Below, piece after piece: positions 40,261 through 46,733 of a stretch of DNA of 46,733 nt. Within the stretch, counting starts at the first letter, position 1. Each line of letters opens with the position of its first letter. A program made the translations under genes and the position numbers. The stretch is from Elusimicrobia bacterium RIFOXYA2_FULL_39_19 (GTDB lineage Bacteria; Elusimicrobiota; Endomicrobiia; CG1-02-37-114; XYA2-FULL-39-19). The notes under the pieces are model-generated. The model did not search any database. It was given only the letters and a program-made list of their open reading frames with translations, and was not told the origin of the DNA. Where the stretch lies: contig MGVC01000039.1 in the NCBI GenBank assembly GCA_001800285.1, forward strand, positions 1-46,733, given 5' to 3'.

Positions 40261-40776
40261 TTATTTGATTTTCATCGGGATACCTGCTATTAAAAAATGT
40301 GTTTCGTTAGACTGTTTAGCAAGTATCTGATTAATTTTACCAAGAGTAGACTGAAAATCCCTGCCCAATTTATAAGGCGATATCAGGCTTAATCCCACTT
40401 CATTTGAAATTAAATAGACAGTAAGGTTTTTCTTTTTTATTTCATTACAGAATTCAGTAATGTGTTTAAGGATAAAAGGTTCAGGGTTTTTTTGATAAAT
40501 AAGATTTGAAACAAGGAAATTTATGCAATCTACAACAATAGTTTTATTTTTAACTTTCTTAAGTGCATTAAGCAAATTATTGCTTTCTTCTATGGTTTGC
40601 CATGAAGCCGGGCGTTCAAGGCGGTGATTTTTAACCCTTTTTGCAATTTCTTTGTCAGTAATAACGGCAGTTGCTATATAACTGACAGGTTTGTTTAGTT
40701 TTTTTGCCTGTTCAAGTGCGAAACTGGATTTACCGCTTTTTACGCCGCCGAGAATAAAGATGATTTTGTTTTTCAT
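40261..40776 (-). CDS. cobU: Adenosylcobinamide kinase / guanylyltransferase
   Basis: CobU phosphorylates adenosylcobinamide and adds GMP, so it is the entry point for salvaged cobinamide. The P-loop is LGGVKSGKSSFALEQA. The guanylylated histidine is expected in KNHRLERPASWQTIEE, and VDCINFLVSNL and ISNEVGLSLISP follow. 171 residues. First gene behind riboswitch 2, but its start is 260 bases past the riboswitch terminator because a long palindrome lies in between. Confidence 0.93.
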   Translation of the reverse strand: MKNKIIFILGGVKSGKSSFALEQAKKLNKPVSYIATAVITDKEIAKRVKNHRLERPASWQTIEESNNLLNALKKVKNKTIVVDCINFLVSNLIYQKNPEPFILKHITEFCNEIKKKNLTVYLISNEVGLSLISPYKLGRDFQSTLGKINQILAKQSNETHFLIAGIPMKIK

Positions 40777-40842
40777 AGGTGTCCTGTGTGTACTGTGGTC
40801 ATATCCTAATAGTTTTTAAGGGTATCTAAAATGATTTTTTTA

Positions 40843-41018
40843 TTTTTTGAAACAATTTGTTCATTTACATTATAATTTTTACCTGTATTTCAGGTACCGG
40901 TTCATTAAACCTAAATTTTCAAAACTTGCGGCCAACAGCTGGCCACTTCAAACAGTTGAAAATTTCATGGTTTAATTTCACCTAAAATCATAAATCCATT
41001 CAAAATTGTTTCAAAAAA
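40843..41018. repeat. 176-bp imperfect palindrome in the cobU leader
   Basis: Outer arms TTTTTTGAAACAATTT (40843-40858) and AAATTGTTTCAAAAAA (41003-41018) are exact complements. Inside, TTAAACC/GGTTTAA and AAATTTTCAA/TTGAAAATTT pair, and the tip is GGCCA-ACAGC-TGGCC (40930-40944). The element sits after the riboswitch terminator and before cobU. It could be a MITE-like insertion or a long RNA hairpin. No coding frame is credible in it. Confidence 0.75.
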
Positions 41019-41035
41019 CAATGTTTACAGAAAAT

Positions 41036-41063
41036 AAAAAAAACCAACCCTTGCAGGTTGGTT
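41036..41063 (-). terminator. Intrinsic terminator of the second cobalamin riboswitch
   Basis: AACCAACC-TGCAAG-GGTTGGTT followed by eight T's on the minus strand, about 55 bases after the last conserved riboswitch hairpin. It is a textbook terminator and the likely off-switch for the cob-btu operon. Confidence 0.9.
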
Positions 41064-41118
41064 AATAAATTACAAATTAACGTATTTTGTTTGTTTTCTT
41101 AAAAAACTACTAATATTC

Positions 41119-41262
41119 CCTTCCCTGCGAAGGTACTTACCAAAATAATGCTGGACCAGACTACTTAAAATCAGCCCGTCTTGCAAAATCAGACGGGGTG
41201 CTTAAGATTACTGTTGCGCGGCAGTGTTTCGAATTTCACGAAAACTTCCTGCAATTATTTGG
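41119..41262 (-). ncRNA. Cobalamin riboswitch 2 (controls cobUTS-btuFCD-cobO)
   Basis: On the minus strand: closing helix CCAAATAATTGC/GCATTATTTTGG, core GGAAGTTTTCGTGAAATTCG, ACACTGCCGCGCAACAGTAATC, and the B12-box region AAGTAGTCTGGTCCAGC, all shared with riboswitch 1. The variable stem here is a compact CCCGTCT/AGACGGG hairpin. The final CCTTCGCAGGGAAGG hairpin is also conserved. Together with the terminator at 41036-41063, the palindrome at 40843-41018 and the promoter at 41306-41334 it fills the 627-base gap before cobU. Confidence 0.92.
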
Positions 41263-41305
41263 CATGAAGAAAAAAAAGAACAAGTTCAAATTATTTTGTT
41301 GCATA

Positions 41306-41334
41306 ATTCTACAACTTCAAAATATAATTGTCAA
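41306..41334 (-). promoter_or_regulatory. Promoter of the cobalamin operon
   Basis: TTGACA (41329-41334), 17 bases, TAGAAT (41306-41311) on the minus strand. The predicted start near 41299 lies about 37 bases before the riboswitch closing helix, consistent with a transcript that begins with the riboswitch. Confidence 0.75.
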
Positions 41335-41356
41335 GCTATTTTTTTTAAACGATTTT

Positions 41357-41396
41357 AACGCTTTAGTTCAGCGTTCAGAGTTTAGAATTCAGCGTT
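41357..41396. repeat. Short TTCAGCGTT repeats
   Basis: TTCAGCGTT occurs at 41367-41375 and 41388-41396, and its partial complement AACGCT at 41357-41362. The block lies between the dehydrogenase stop codon and the cobalamin promoter. It may be a dispersed repeat or a weak terminator; there is no T-tract. Confidence 0.35.
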
Positions 41397-41403
41397 GTCT
41401 ATA

Positions 41404-42645
41404 TCAGTCCGGAATCATTTCTGTTTTTAGTGCCGGGTCCTGAACTACAGTTGGCAATCCGATTTTATTAAGAAGTTCAATAAACGGGTCCGGATCTAAT
41501 TCTTCAACATTTACCATGGTTTTTGCATCCCATTTACCCTGAGCTATTAATATGGCAGCCGCTACGGCGGGCACGCCTGCAGTATAGCAGATAGCCTGTG
41601 ATTCCATCTCTTTGAAGCATTCTGCGTGGTCACAGTTATTATAAATGAACACCGTTTTCTCTTTTCCGTCTTTCTTTCCTTTAATAAGGTCGCCAATGCA
41701 TGTTTTACCTGTATAGTTTGGCGCCAGGGAAAGCGGGTCCGGAAGCACTGCTTTTAATACTTTTAACGGCACTACTTCTACTCCTTCTGCTGTTACTACA
41801 GGTTTTTCAGAGGTCATACCTACATTTGTCAGTACGTTAAACACGTTTATGTAATGATCTCCAAAGCCCATCCAGAAGCGGACAGAGTTAGCGTCAATGT
41901 TTTTGTACAGAGAATGAAGTTCATCATGGCCGGTCAGGTAAATGGGCAGTTTTCCTACAACTGGAAAGTCATAGAACCTTTTTACTCCGTGTACTTTTTC
42001 TTCTATCCATTTTCTATCAACGTAGGTCCATACTTTGGTGAATTCCCTGAAGTTTATTTCCGGGTCAAAGTTTGTGGCAAAATATTTACCGTGATTTCCC
42101 GCATTTACATCCATTATGTCAATGGTATCAATGGTATCAAAAAGATGTTTTACAGCATAAGCGGCATAAGCGTTTACTACACCCGGGTCAAACCCGGTGC
42201 CTAAAATAGCGGTAACACCTTTTTCTTTACAGCGGTCTTTGCGTTTCCATTCGTAGTTGCCGTACCATGGCGGGTCTTCACACACTTTGTCCGGTTCTTC
42301 GTGAATGGCGGTGTCCATATAGGCAGCGCCGGATTGTATACAGGCCTCAAGCACGGACATATTGATGTAAGCTGTGCCCAGATTTATAACTATCTGTGAG
42401 CCGGTTTCTTTTATCAGTTTTACTGTTGAAGGCACGTCCATGGCATTAAGCTGGCGTGAGTAAAGCTTTTTTGTTTTGTCTTTAAGGTTGTTTTTTCTTT
42501 TTATGCTTTCAATAATTGCATCACATTTGCTGATTTTTCTTGAAGCAATGCAGATATCGCCTAAAATGTCATTATGCATGGCACATTTGTGCGCCACTAC
42601 GTGTGCTACACCGCCTGCCCCTACGATAAGAATGTTTTTTTTCAT
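41404..42645 (-). CDS. Carboxynorspermidine/carboxyspermidine dehydrogenase (saccharopine-dehydrogenase fold)
   Basis: The enzyme condenses aspartate semialdehyde with a diamine and reduces the product to carboxy(nor)spermidine. The Rossmann start is ILIVGAGGVAHVVAHKCA; ILGTGFDPGVVNAYAAYA is the family signature that separates it from lysine-pathway saccharopine dehydrogenases, with VNAGNHGKYFATNFDPEINFREF after it. 413 residues. It follows nspC by 12 bases, the classic pair. With putrescine it would make spermidine; with diaminopropane, norspermidine. Confidence 0.92.
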   Translation of the reverse strand: MKKNILIVGAGGVAHVVAHKCAMHNDILGDICIASRKISKCDAIIESIKRKNNLKDKTKKLYSRQLNAMDVPSTVKLIKETGSQIVINLGTAYINMSVLEACIQSGAAYMDTAIHEEPDKVCEDPPWYGNYEWKRKDRCKEKGVTAILGTGFDPGVVNAYAAYAVKHLFDTIDTIDIMDVNAGNHGKYFATNFDPEINFREFTKVWTYVDRKWIEEKVHGVKRFYDFPVVGKLPIYLTGHDELHSLYKNIDANSVRFWMGFGDHYINVFNVLTNVGMTSEKPVVTAEGVEVVPLKVLKAVLPDPLSLAPNYTGKTCIGDLIKGKKDGKEKTVFIYNNCDHAECFKEMESQAICYTAGVPAVAAAILIAQGKWDAKTMVNVEELDPDPFIELLNKIGLPTVVQDPALKTEMIPD

Positions 42646-42657
42646 TAATTTAGCCTC

Positions 42658-43761
42658 CTAAGATAAATTGTTTATGAAATCTTTATATTCAAAATAACGG
42701 ACTAAATCTGTTTTACCGTTAAGCCTTTTTACTGCAATAGATGGCATGGGCAGTCCGTTAAACCAGTTCTTTTTTACCATAGAATAGCCGGCGGCATCTG
42801 AAATTTTTATAATACTACCGGGTTTTAAGCGTGTATTAAAATTATAAGTGCCGAAAATATCTCCCGCCAGGCAGGATCTGCCGGCAATGGTGTATTTACA
42901 TTTTCCTTTTCCGGATTTTTCTATTTTAGCGGGTGTCTGGTAAATAAGCAGGTCAAGCATATGTGCTTCTGTAGAAGCATCTACTATGGCTATGTCTGCC
43001 TGATTACGCACTATGTCTAATACCGTGGTTACCAGTTCAGCAGATTGCGTGATTGCAGATTCCCCGGGCTCCAGATATATTTGCAGGCCGTATTGAGTGC
43101 TGAAGTTTTTAAGTTTTTTGCAGAAAGCTTCTAATGGGTAACCGTCTTTTGTGAAATAAAGGCCGCCGCCTAAGCTTATCCAGTCAAGTTTTTTTAATAT
43201 AGCGCCATAGTTTCTTCCGATGGTATCTAAAGCATTAGAAAAGTTGGTGAAGTCATCATTTTCACAGTTAAAGTGGAACATCAGACCTTTTATTAAAGGA
43301 AGAGCTTTTAATAATTCTTTTTTATCTGTTACACCCAGGCGTGAATGTTTTCTGGCGGGGTCTGCCAGCGTAAAGTGTGAATAGCTGATGCCCGGGTTTA
43401 CACGCAAACCAAGGTTAATACCATTTACTTCCTTATAATAGGCGTTAAGCTGAGATGTGGAGTTAAAAATGATTTTATTTGCGAAGGTTTTGATTTGCGA
43501 TATGTCATTTTTTGAAAAAGCTACACTGTAGGCGTGGACTTCTTTTCCGAATTTTTCATGGCCCAGGCGTGCTTCATACAGAGAACTGGACGTGGTTCCG
43601 TCCATGTACTGCTTCATTAAATCAAAAACACACCACGTAGAAAAGCATTTCAAGGCTAAAACTGACTTTGCGCCGGAAATGTCACGGATGTGTTTAATTT
43701 TTTCCAGATTATTTAATAATCTATTTTCGTGAATTAAATAATATGGTGTTGTTAAAGCCAT
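42658..43761 (-). CDS. nspC: Carboxynorspermidine decarboxylase
   Basis: A PLP enzyme of the alanine-racemase-fold decarboxylases that removes the carboxyl group from carboxy(nor)spermidine. The PLP lysine is in VLALKCFSTWCVFD. GLRVNPGISYSHF, DWISLGGGLYFTKDGYPLEAF and YLEPGESAIT are family marks, and AGRSCLAGDIFG near the C-terminus holds the second-subunit catalytic Cys. 367 residues. It is first in the unit with the dehydrogenase. The mRNA leader can fold over its start codon. Confidence 0.93.
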   Translation of the reverse strand: MALTTPYYLIHENRLLNNLEKIKHIRDISGAKSVLALKCFSTWCVFDLMKQYMDGTTSSSLYEARLGHEKFGKEVHAYSVAFSKNDISQIKTFANKIIFNSTSQLNAYYKEVNGINLGLRVNPGISYSHFTLADPARKHSRLGVTDKKELLKALPLIKGLMFHFNCENDDFTNFSNALDTIGRNYGAILKKLDWISLGGGLYFTKDGYPLEAFCKKLKNFSTQYGLQIYLEPGESAITQSAELVTTVLDIVRNQADIAIVDASTEAHMLDLLIYQTPAKIEKSGKGKCKYTIAGRSCLAGDIFGTYNFNTRLKPGSIIKISDAAGYSMVKKNWFNGLPMPSIAVKRLNGKTDLVRYFEYKDFINNLS

Positions 43762-43825
43762 AATTCATTTGTCCTTAATAAATTTTTTATAAGTCCGTAT
43801 GAAAAAAAAACAAAATGAATTATGG
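43758..43825 (-). promoter_or_regulatory. Hairpin that can sequester the nspC start codon
   Basis: CCATAATTCATTT (minus strand, complement of 43813-43825) is an exact 13-base partner of AAATGAATTATGG (43758-43770), which contains the nspC ATG. The AAGGA ribosome site lies at the edge of the roughly 42-base loop. Both arms are within the predicted leader. This is the geometry of a translational switch or thermosensor. What would open it is unknown. Confidence 0.6.
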
Positions 43826-43845
43826 AAAAAATACAATTTATAAAT

Positions 43846-43874
43846 TTTATATCATAAAATTACATAAAAATCAA
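43846..43874 (-). promoter_or_regulatory. Promoter of nspC and the dehydrogenase
   Basis: TTGATT (43869-43874), 17 bases and TATAAA (43846-43851) on the minus strand. The predicted start near 43839 gives a leader of about 78 bases that contains the whole start-codon hairpin. In the rest of the 258-base gap, up to the barrel-protein stop at 44020, nothing recognisable is seen. Confidence 0.6.
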
Positions 43875-44019
43875 TTTTTTTATAAATAAGTATTGCAGGA
43901 ATTGGGTTTTCAGGAAAGGACGAGTACCGACGATGAATGGTTTTATAGTAAATGGTGCAGAAAATAATTATGAAAAAATAATATTTTAAAGAAAAACAAT
44001 GTAAAATAATTTGCTGTTT

Positions 44020-45960
44020 TTAGAAATCTATTATAAATCTTGTTAGAACGCCTTTTTCTAAATTTGAATCATAACCCCAAGTGCTTGAATTATAGGAATC
44101 ACTTAGTTCATAGATTGTACCTATAACCCATGTAAGGTTTTTCTTGATTTTAAAACTGCATTCAAGATCTGAGTTCATACCGGTGAAATCTATTTTTTCA
44201 ATTACAAGGTCAGTATTGTTTTTTTGTATGGTGTAATAAGTCCATAACTGTACGTTAAAAAAATCAGGTATTGCCTTAAAAAGGATGCTTGCGCTGTAGT
44301 ACTGGGTAAAGGTGGTATATTTTTTTACCGTGTTTTCCGCATTTACCAGGTTTATACCCGTATTTAGGTTTAATCTGGTGCTTATAGGTTTAAAAATTGT
44401 AAAACCGGTTTTTAATGTTCTTATATCGTCGGAGAGTTTCATCTTATCGGTATAATCTATTTTCTGGAAAGTTGCGCTCCAGTTCAGTTTTTCTCTTGTG
44501 TTTGAAAAACCTATGGAAAAAGTATTTGTATAGTTGTCCTGCCGGGTGCGGTCCTGTGCAAAAGCTTCATTAAAGGAATAACCCAGAGTGATTATCTTCG
44601 CATCAGTGCTTAATTTGTAGTCAAAACGTGTGTCGTAGGTTTTCTGGGTTATAGTCAGCTTAGAAATGTCTTTACTGAGGTTATCTATCCATTGGTTGTA
44701 CCCAAGCCGGGAAACAAGTTTCTGTGAAGTGTCAATATTTGTTCTTATATCAAATGTTCTTCTGTCGTTTTTAATAAAAGGAGAACCGTAGGAATAAAAG
44801 TTGGGCCTGGTTTCCATGACAAAAACACTTGTTTTAATTTTTTCAATACTATGGTTTGCACCCAAACGAATGCCATAATCATTTACCATTGTACCGGTAG
44901 ACATGAAATCTGTATCAAAATTCTGGTCGCAATACATGGCTTCTGCTTCAAATTCCCACTCTTTAAGCAGTTTATAATTTCCGGTTAAGCCATAAACCGT
45001 GTTTCTTGTAGGAGATATAGTCTGTGTTGAAACTTTTATTATGGTGTCTTTTTTATCAAAACAGGAGACATAGTTAAGCCCCAGTGTAACTTTTGGCGAG
45101 ACAATGTGTTGAATTTTTCCCGCGCCCATCCACCTTTCATATACAGAAGTGATGCCTGATTCCTGTGGTGGTTGCTCAGTCCTGGAAAGCAGAAATTCAG
45201 TTGAAGTTTTGCTGAATGTGTTTTGAAGGTAGATCCCCTGTATGCTTAGTTTATAGAGGGCAAGCTTGGAAAAGTCAGGCAGTATGTCTCCTACCTGAAG
45301 GGCATAATTTTCTCCGATTTTACTGTAAAGAAAACTGAATATTTCGTTTTTCAGTTCAAAAGCGTTGGATGATTTTGAGGTGTGATATGTGTTTAAAAAA
45401 AGCTGTGTCGGATTTTTGGAGTTGTAAGTAATACCGTCAACATTAAGTCCACCGGACAGGTTGTTCCAATTGTTTTTGTCAGTATTTTTCAGCGAAACGT
45501 TAAACCTGCCGCCAAATTTTTCCCATAGCGGTTTTTCAATCTTTGATGCAACCGCAATAACCCTGAAACTAAAAAGTTCTGACTCAACTGCATGCTGATT
45601 ATTTACAATAATTACTATTTTGTAAAAATAATCCCCATTGTAACTTGCGGGAATAAGAATTTCTGTATTTATATCTGTTATTGATCCAGGCAGGATATCA
45701 GACTGATTTGATTTGGGCTGAACCTTACCAATATATTTTCTCTCACTATTATAAATTTCTATTTGGATATGATATTTTGTTTTTTCCCAAAGCTGTGTGC
45801 TCTGGTTTAAAACTGTTGTTCTCAAAATAATGTGTTCCCCTGCATTTACCGGGTTAGGTGTGGGGTAGGATAATTGAACGCTTCCTTCCGGCTGGGCTGT
45901 TAAAACAGCCTGAGCAAAGACCAAAATTGCAAGAAACAGAAGGTTTTTAGCGTTTTGCAT
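44020..45960 (-). CDS. Outer-membrane beta-barrel protein with N-terminal Ig-like domain
   Basis: A signal peptide of about 21 residues (LFLAILVFAQAVLTA) is followed by a beta-sandwich-like domain (about 25-135: NPVNAGEHIILRTTVLNQS...YNGDYFYKIVIIVNN). The remaining 500 residues alternate polar and aromatic/hydrophobic residues, as barrel strands do, and the protein ends ITRFIIDF with the terminal Phe used by the barrel assembly machinery. I do not recognise a named family. It stands alone with a strong promoter placed so that its mRNA would be leaderless. Confidence 0.75.
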   Translation of the reverse strand: MQNAKNLLFLAILVFAQAVLTAQPEGSVQLSYPTPNPVNAGEHIILRTTVLNQSTQLWEKTKYHIQIEIYNSERKYIGKVQPKSNQSDILPGSITDINTEILIPASYNGDYFYKIVIIVNNQHAVESELFSFRVIAVASKIEKPLWEKFGGRFNVSLKNTDKNNWNNLSGGLNVDGITYNSKNPTQLFLNTYHTSKSSNAFELKNEIFSFLYSKIGENYALQVGDILPDFSKLALYKLSIQGIYLQNTFSKTSTEFLLSRTEQPPQESGITSVYERWMGAGKIQHIVSPKVTLGLNYVSCFDKKDTIIKVSTQTISPTRNTVYGLTGNYKLLKEWEFEAEAMYCDQNFDTDFMSTGTMVNDYGIRLGANHSIEKIKTSVFVMETRPNFYSYGSPFIKNDRRTFDIRTNIDTSQKLVSRLGYNQWIDNLSKDISKLTITQKTYDTRFDYKLSTDAKIITLGYSFNEAFAQDRTRQDNYTNTFSIGFSNTREKLNWSATFQKIDYTDKMKLSDDIRTLKTGFTIFKPISTRLNLNTGINLVNAENTVKKYTTFTQYYSASILFKAIPDFFNVQLWTYYTIQKNNTDLVIEKIDFTGMNSDLECSFKIKKNLTWVIGTIYELSDSYNSSTWGYDSNLEKGVLTRFIIDF

Positions 45961-45966
45961 ATTTAA

Positions 45967-45995
45967 AATTTATCATATAGAACATTTTTTGTCAA
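45967..45995 (-). promoter_or_regulatory. Leaderless-type promoter of the barrel protein
   Basis: TTGACA (45990-45995), 17 bases, TAAATT (45967-45972) on the minus strand. Six bases then lead to the ATG at 45958-45960, the same geometry as at yggS, and no ribosome site is present. Confidence 0.65.
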
Positions 45996-46033
45996 TTTTA
46001 ACTAATAATTGCCGATGCTTTACGTAAAAATGC

Positions 46034-46062
46034 TTGACTGTTTGTTTTGAATTTACTATATT
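46034..46062 (+). promoter_or_regulatory. Promoter of the response regulator
   Basis: TTGACT (46034-46039), a 17-base spacer and TATATT (46057-46062). The predicted transcription start near 46069 leaves only about 5 bases before the ATG at 46074, with no ribosome binding site. It is divergent from the barrel-protein promoter, with the two -35 boxes about 40 bases apart. Confidence 0.65.
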
Positions 46063-46073
46063 TAATCATCAAA

Positions 46074-46448
46074 ATGGATAAAAAAAACATAATTGTGCTG
46101 GAAGATGATATGGGAATCCGCGAGCTTTTGAAGTCAGAGCTCGAGAATACCGGATATAATGTAGAAATTATTGATGATACTATGACTCTTTTGGATGTGG
46201 TTACGGCAAATCGTCCGGATTTGATAATGATGGATGTAAGTATGCCGGGCATGGATGGCATAACGCTTTGTCATCAGTTGAAAAATATGCCGGGGTTAAA
46301 TAATATACCGGTAATAATTATGACAGCGTTCACAGACAAAAAAACGGAAGATGACGCGCGGTTGTTCGGCGCAGATGATTTTATACTAAAGCCATTCAGC
46401 ATAATAGATGTAAAAGCAAAAATAAAGAATTTTCTGACAAAAGACTAA
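46074..46448 (+). CDS. Single-domain response regulator (CheY-like receiver)
   Basis: A 124-residue receiver domain with no output domain. The acidic pocket is EDD at residues 10-12, the phosphorylated Asp is D54 (IMMDVSMPGMDG), and MTAF and the conserved lysine in FILKPFS complete the site. ATG 46074 (MDKKNIIVLEDD) was chosen over an in-frame TTG at 46047, which would lie upstream of the -10 box. The partner kinase is not in the window. A small membrane protein follows 26 bases later. Confidence 0.9.
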   Translation: MDKKNIIVLEDDMGIRELLKSELENTGYNVEIIDDTMTLLDVVTANRPDLIMMDVSMPGMDGITLCHQLKNMPGLNNIPVIIMTAFTDKKTEDDARLFGADDFILKPFSIIDVKAKIKNFLTKD

Positions 46449-46474
46449 AAAATATAATTCTGGAGGGTAAATAA

Positions 46475-46711
46475 ATGGTATCTAGCACTGTTTTAATAGT
46501 CTGCGTTGTGATAATGACGCTTACAAATATTTTTATTGCGTTGACGATAGGACTGGTTTTACTTAGAATAAGTAATATTTTATTGCAGATAGAAAAACTG
46601 GTAAGGACTGTAAACAGCATAACTTCTACAGGTTCCGGTATAGTCGGAATGCTGGCAGGTTCACTGGTGAATTTTCTTACTAAAAAGAGGATAATGTCAA
46701 AACTAAAATGA
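46475..46711 (+). CDS. Small single-helix membrane protein
   Basis: Seventy-eight residues with a long N-terminal hydrophobic segment (about 5-32) followed by an amphipathic part (ISNILLQIEKLVRTVNSI), a Gly/Ser stretch and a basic end (KKRIMSKLK). The arrangement resembles DUF948-like envelope proteins, but the match is loose. A strong GGAGGG ribosome site lies 8 bases before the ATG. Co-transcribed with the response regulator. Function unknown. Confidence 0.65.
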   Translation: MVSSTVLIVCVVIMTLTNIFIALTIGLVLLRISNILLQIEKLVRTVNSITSTGSGIVGMLAGSLVNFLTKKRIMSKLK

Positions 46712-46718
46712 AAGAATA

Positions 46719-46733
46719 ATGAAAAAAAATAGA
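46719..46733 (+). CDS. Possible start of a further gene, cut by the window edge
   Basis: An ATG at 46719 opens MKKNR and runs off the window 8 bases after the previous stop codon. The spacing fits a co-transcribed gene, but five codons are too few to identify it. Confidence 0.3.

Noticed and set aside
41198-41443. 81-codon frame on the plus strand
   Set aside because: It crosses riboswitch 2, the cobalamin promoter and the end of the dehydrogenase, with no ribosome site or recognisable product.

Overview
This window comes from a moderately AT-rich bacterial chromosome with a two-membrane (diderm) envelope. It encodes a TonB-dependent outer-membrane receptor, a second outer-membrane beta-barrel protein and periplasmic transport parts. 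No marker in the window fixes the lineage. The cdaA-folP-folE-ftsH-tilS order, the carboxyspermidine-type polyamine genes and the many short dispersed palindromes resemble uncultured candidate phyla such as Omnitrophota, Elusimicrobiota or Firestonebacteria. That placement is inference only. Almost all genes lie on the minus strand; the exceptions are a two-gene unit near 22 kb and the last genes after 46 kb.

Layout from left to right: (1) The edge of an IS30-like insertion sequence, then an operon transcribed leftwards: aconitase, proA, nadD and an LCP-family envelope protein. (2) A transcription unit with an HTH protein, lysine 2,3-aminomutase and a tiny basic protein made of two tandem repeats, behind a perfect-hexamer promoter. 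(3) A housekeeping run of about 14 kb read from yggS leftwards: yggS, proC, yggU, mtnA, tRNA-Ala(CGC), tilS, ftsH, folE, folP, cdaA, a 36-residue CdaR-like micro-gene, pdxJ, rplM, rpsI, acpS, nnrD, an M20 amidohydrolase, a two-helix small protein, thiL, tsaE and tsaB. It starts from a promoter whose geometry predicts a leaderless mRNA. (4) A divergent pair: a P-loop kinase and dCMP deaminase. (5) An AT-rich island with a secreted HEAT-repeat protein. (6) An operon of basic-amino-acid decarboxylase, a DksA/TraR-like protein, larE, mnmA, hisH and hisF. (7) A GT-C membrane glycosyltransferase plus flavin reductase pair. (8) A cobalamin regulon from about 32 to 41 kb: one cobalamin riboswitch before cobU-cobT-cobS-btuF-btuC-btuD-cobO, and a second before a Dph6-like PP-loop enzyme and a BtuB-like receptor. 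Both riboswitch leaders end in clear intrinsic terminators. (9) The carboxy(nor)spermidine dehydrogenase/decarboxylase pair, whose leader can fold over the decarboxylase start codon. (10) A large outer-membrane barrel protein, then a divergent single-domain response regulator and a small membrane protein.

The cobalamin genes form a salvage and uptake system: outer-membrane receptor, periplasmic binding protein, ABC importer, adenosyltransferase and lower-ligand assembly (CobU, CobT, CobS). No de novo corrin-ring genes are seen. The decarboxylase at 28 kb and the NspC/dehydrogenase pair at 42-44 kb could together make spermidine-type polyamines.

The most notable non-standard signals are: the CdaR-like micro-gene reduced to its membrane anchor; the start-codon-sequestering hairpin before nspC; a 176-bp imperfect palindrome in the cobU leader; a heptanucleotide repeat found both in a riboswitch loop and in frame inside hisH; several leaderless or near-leaderless promoters; and the promoter-proximal TTTAG repeats of the HTH-kamA unit.
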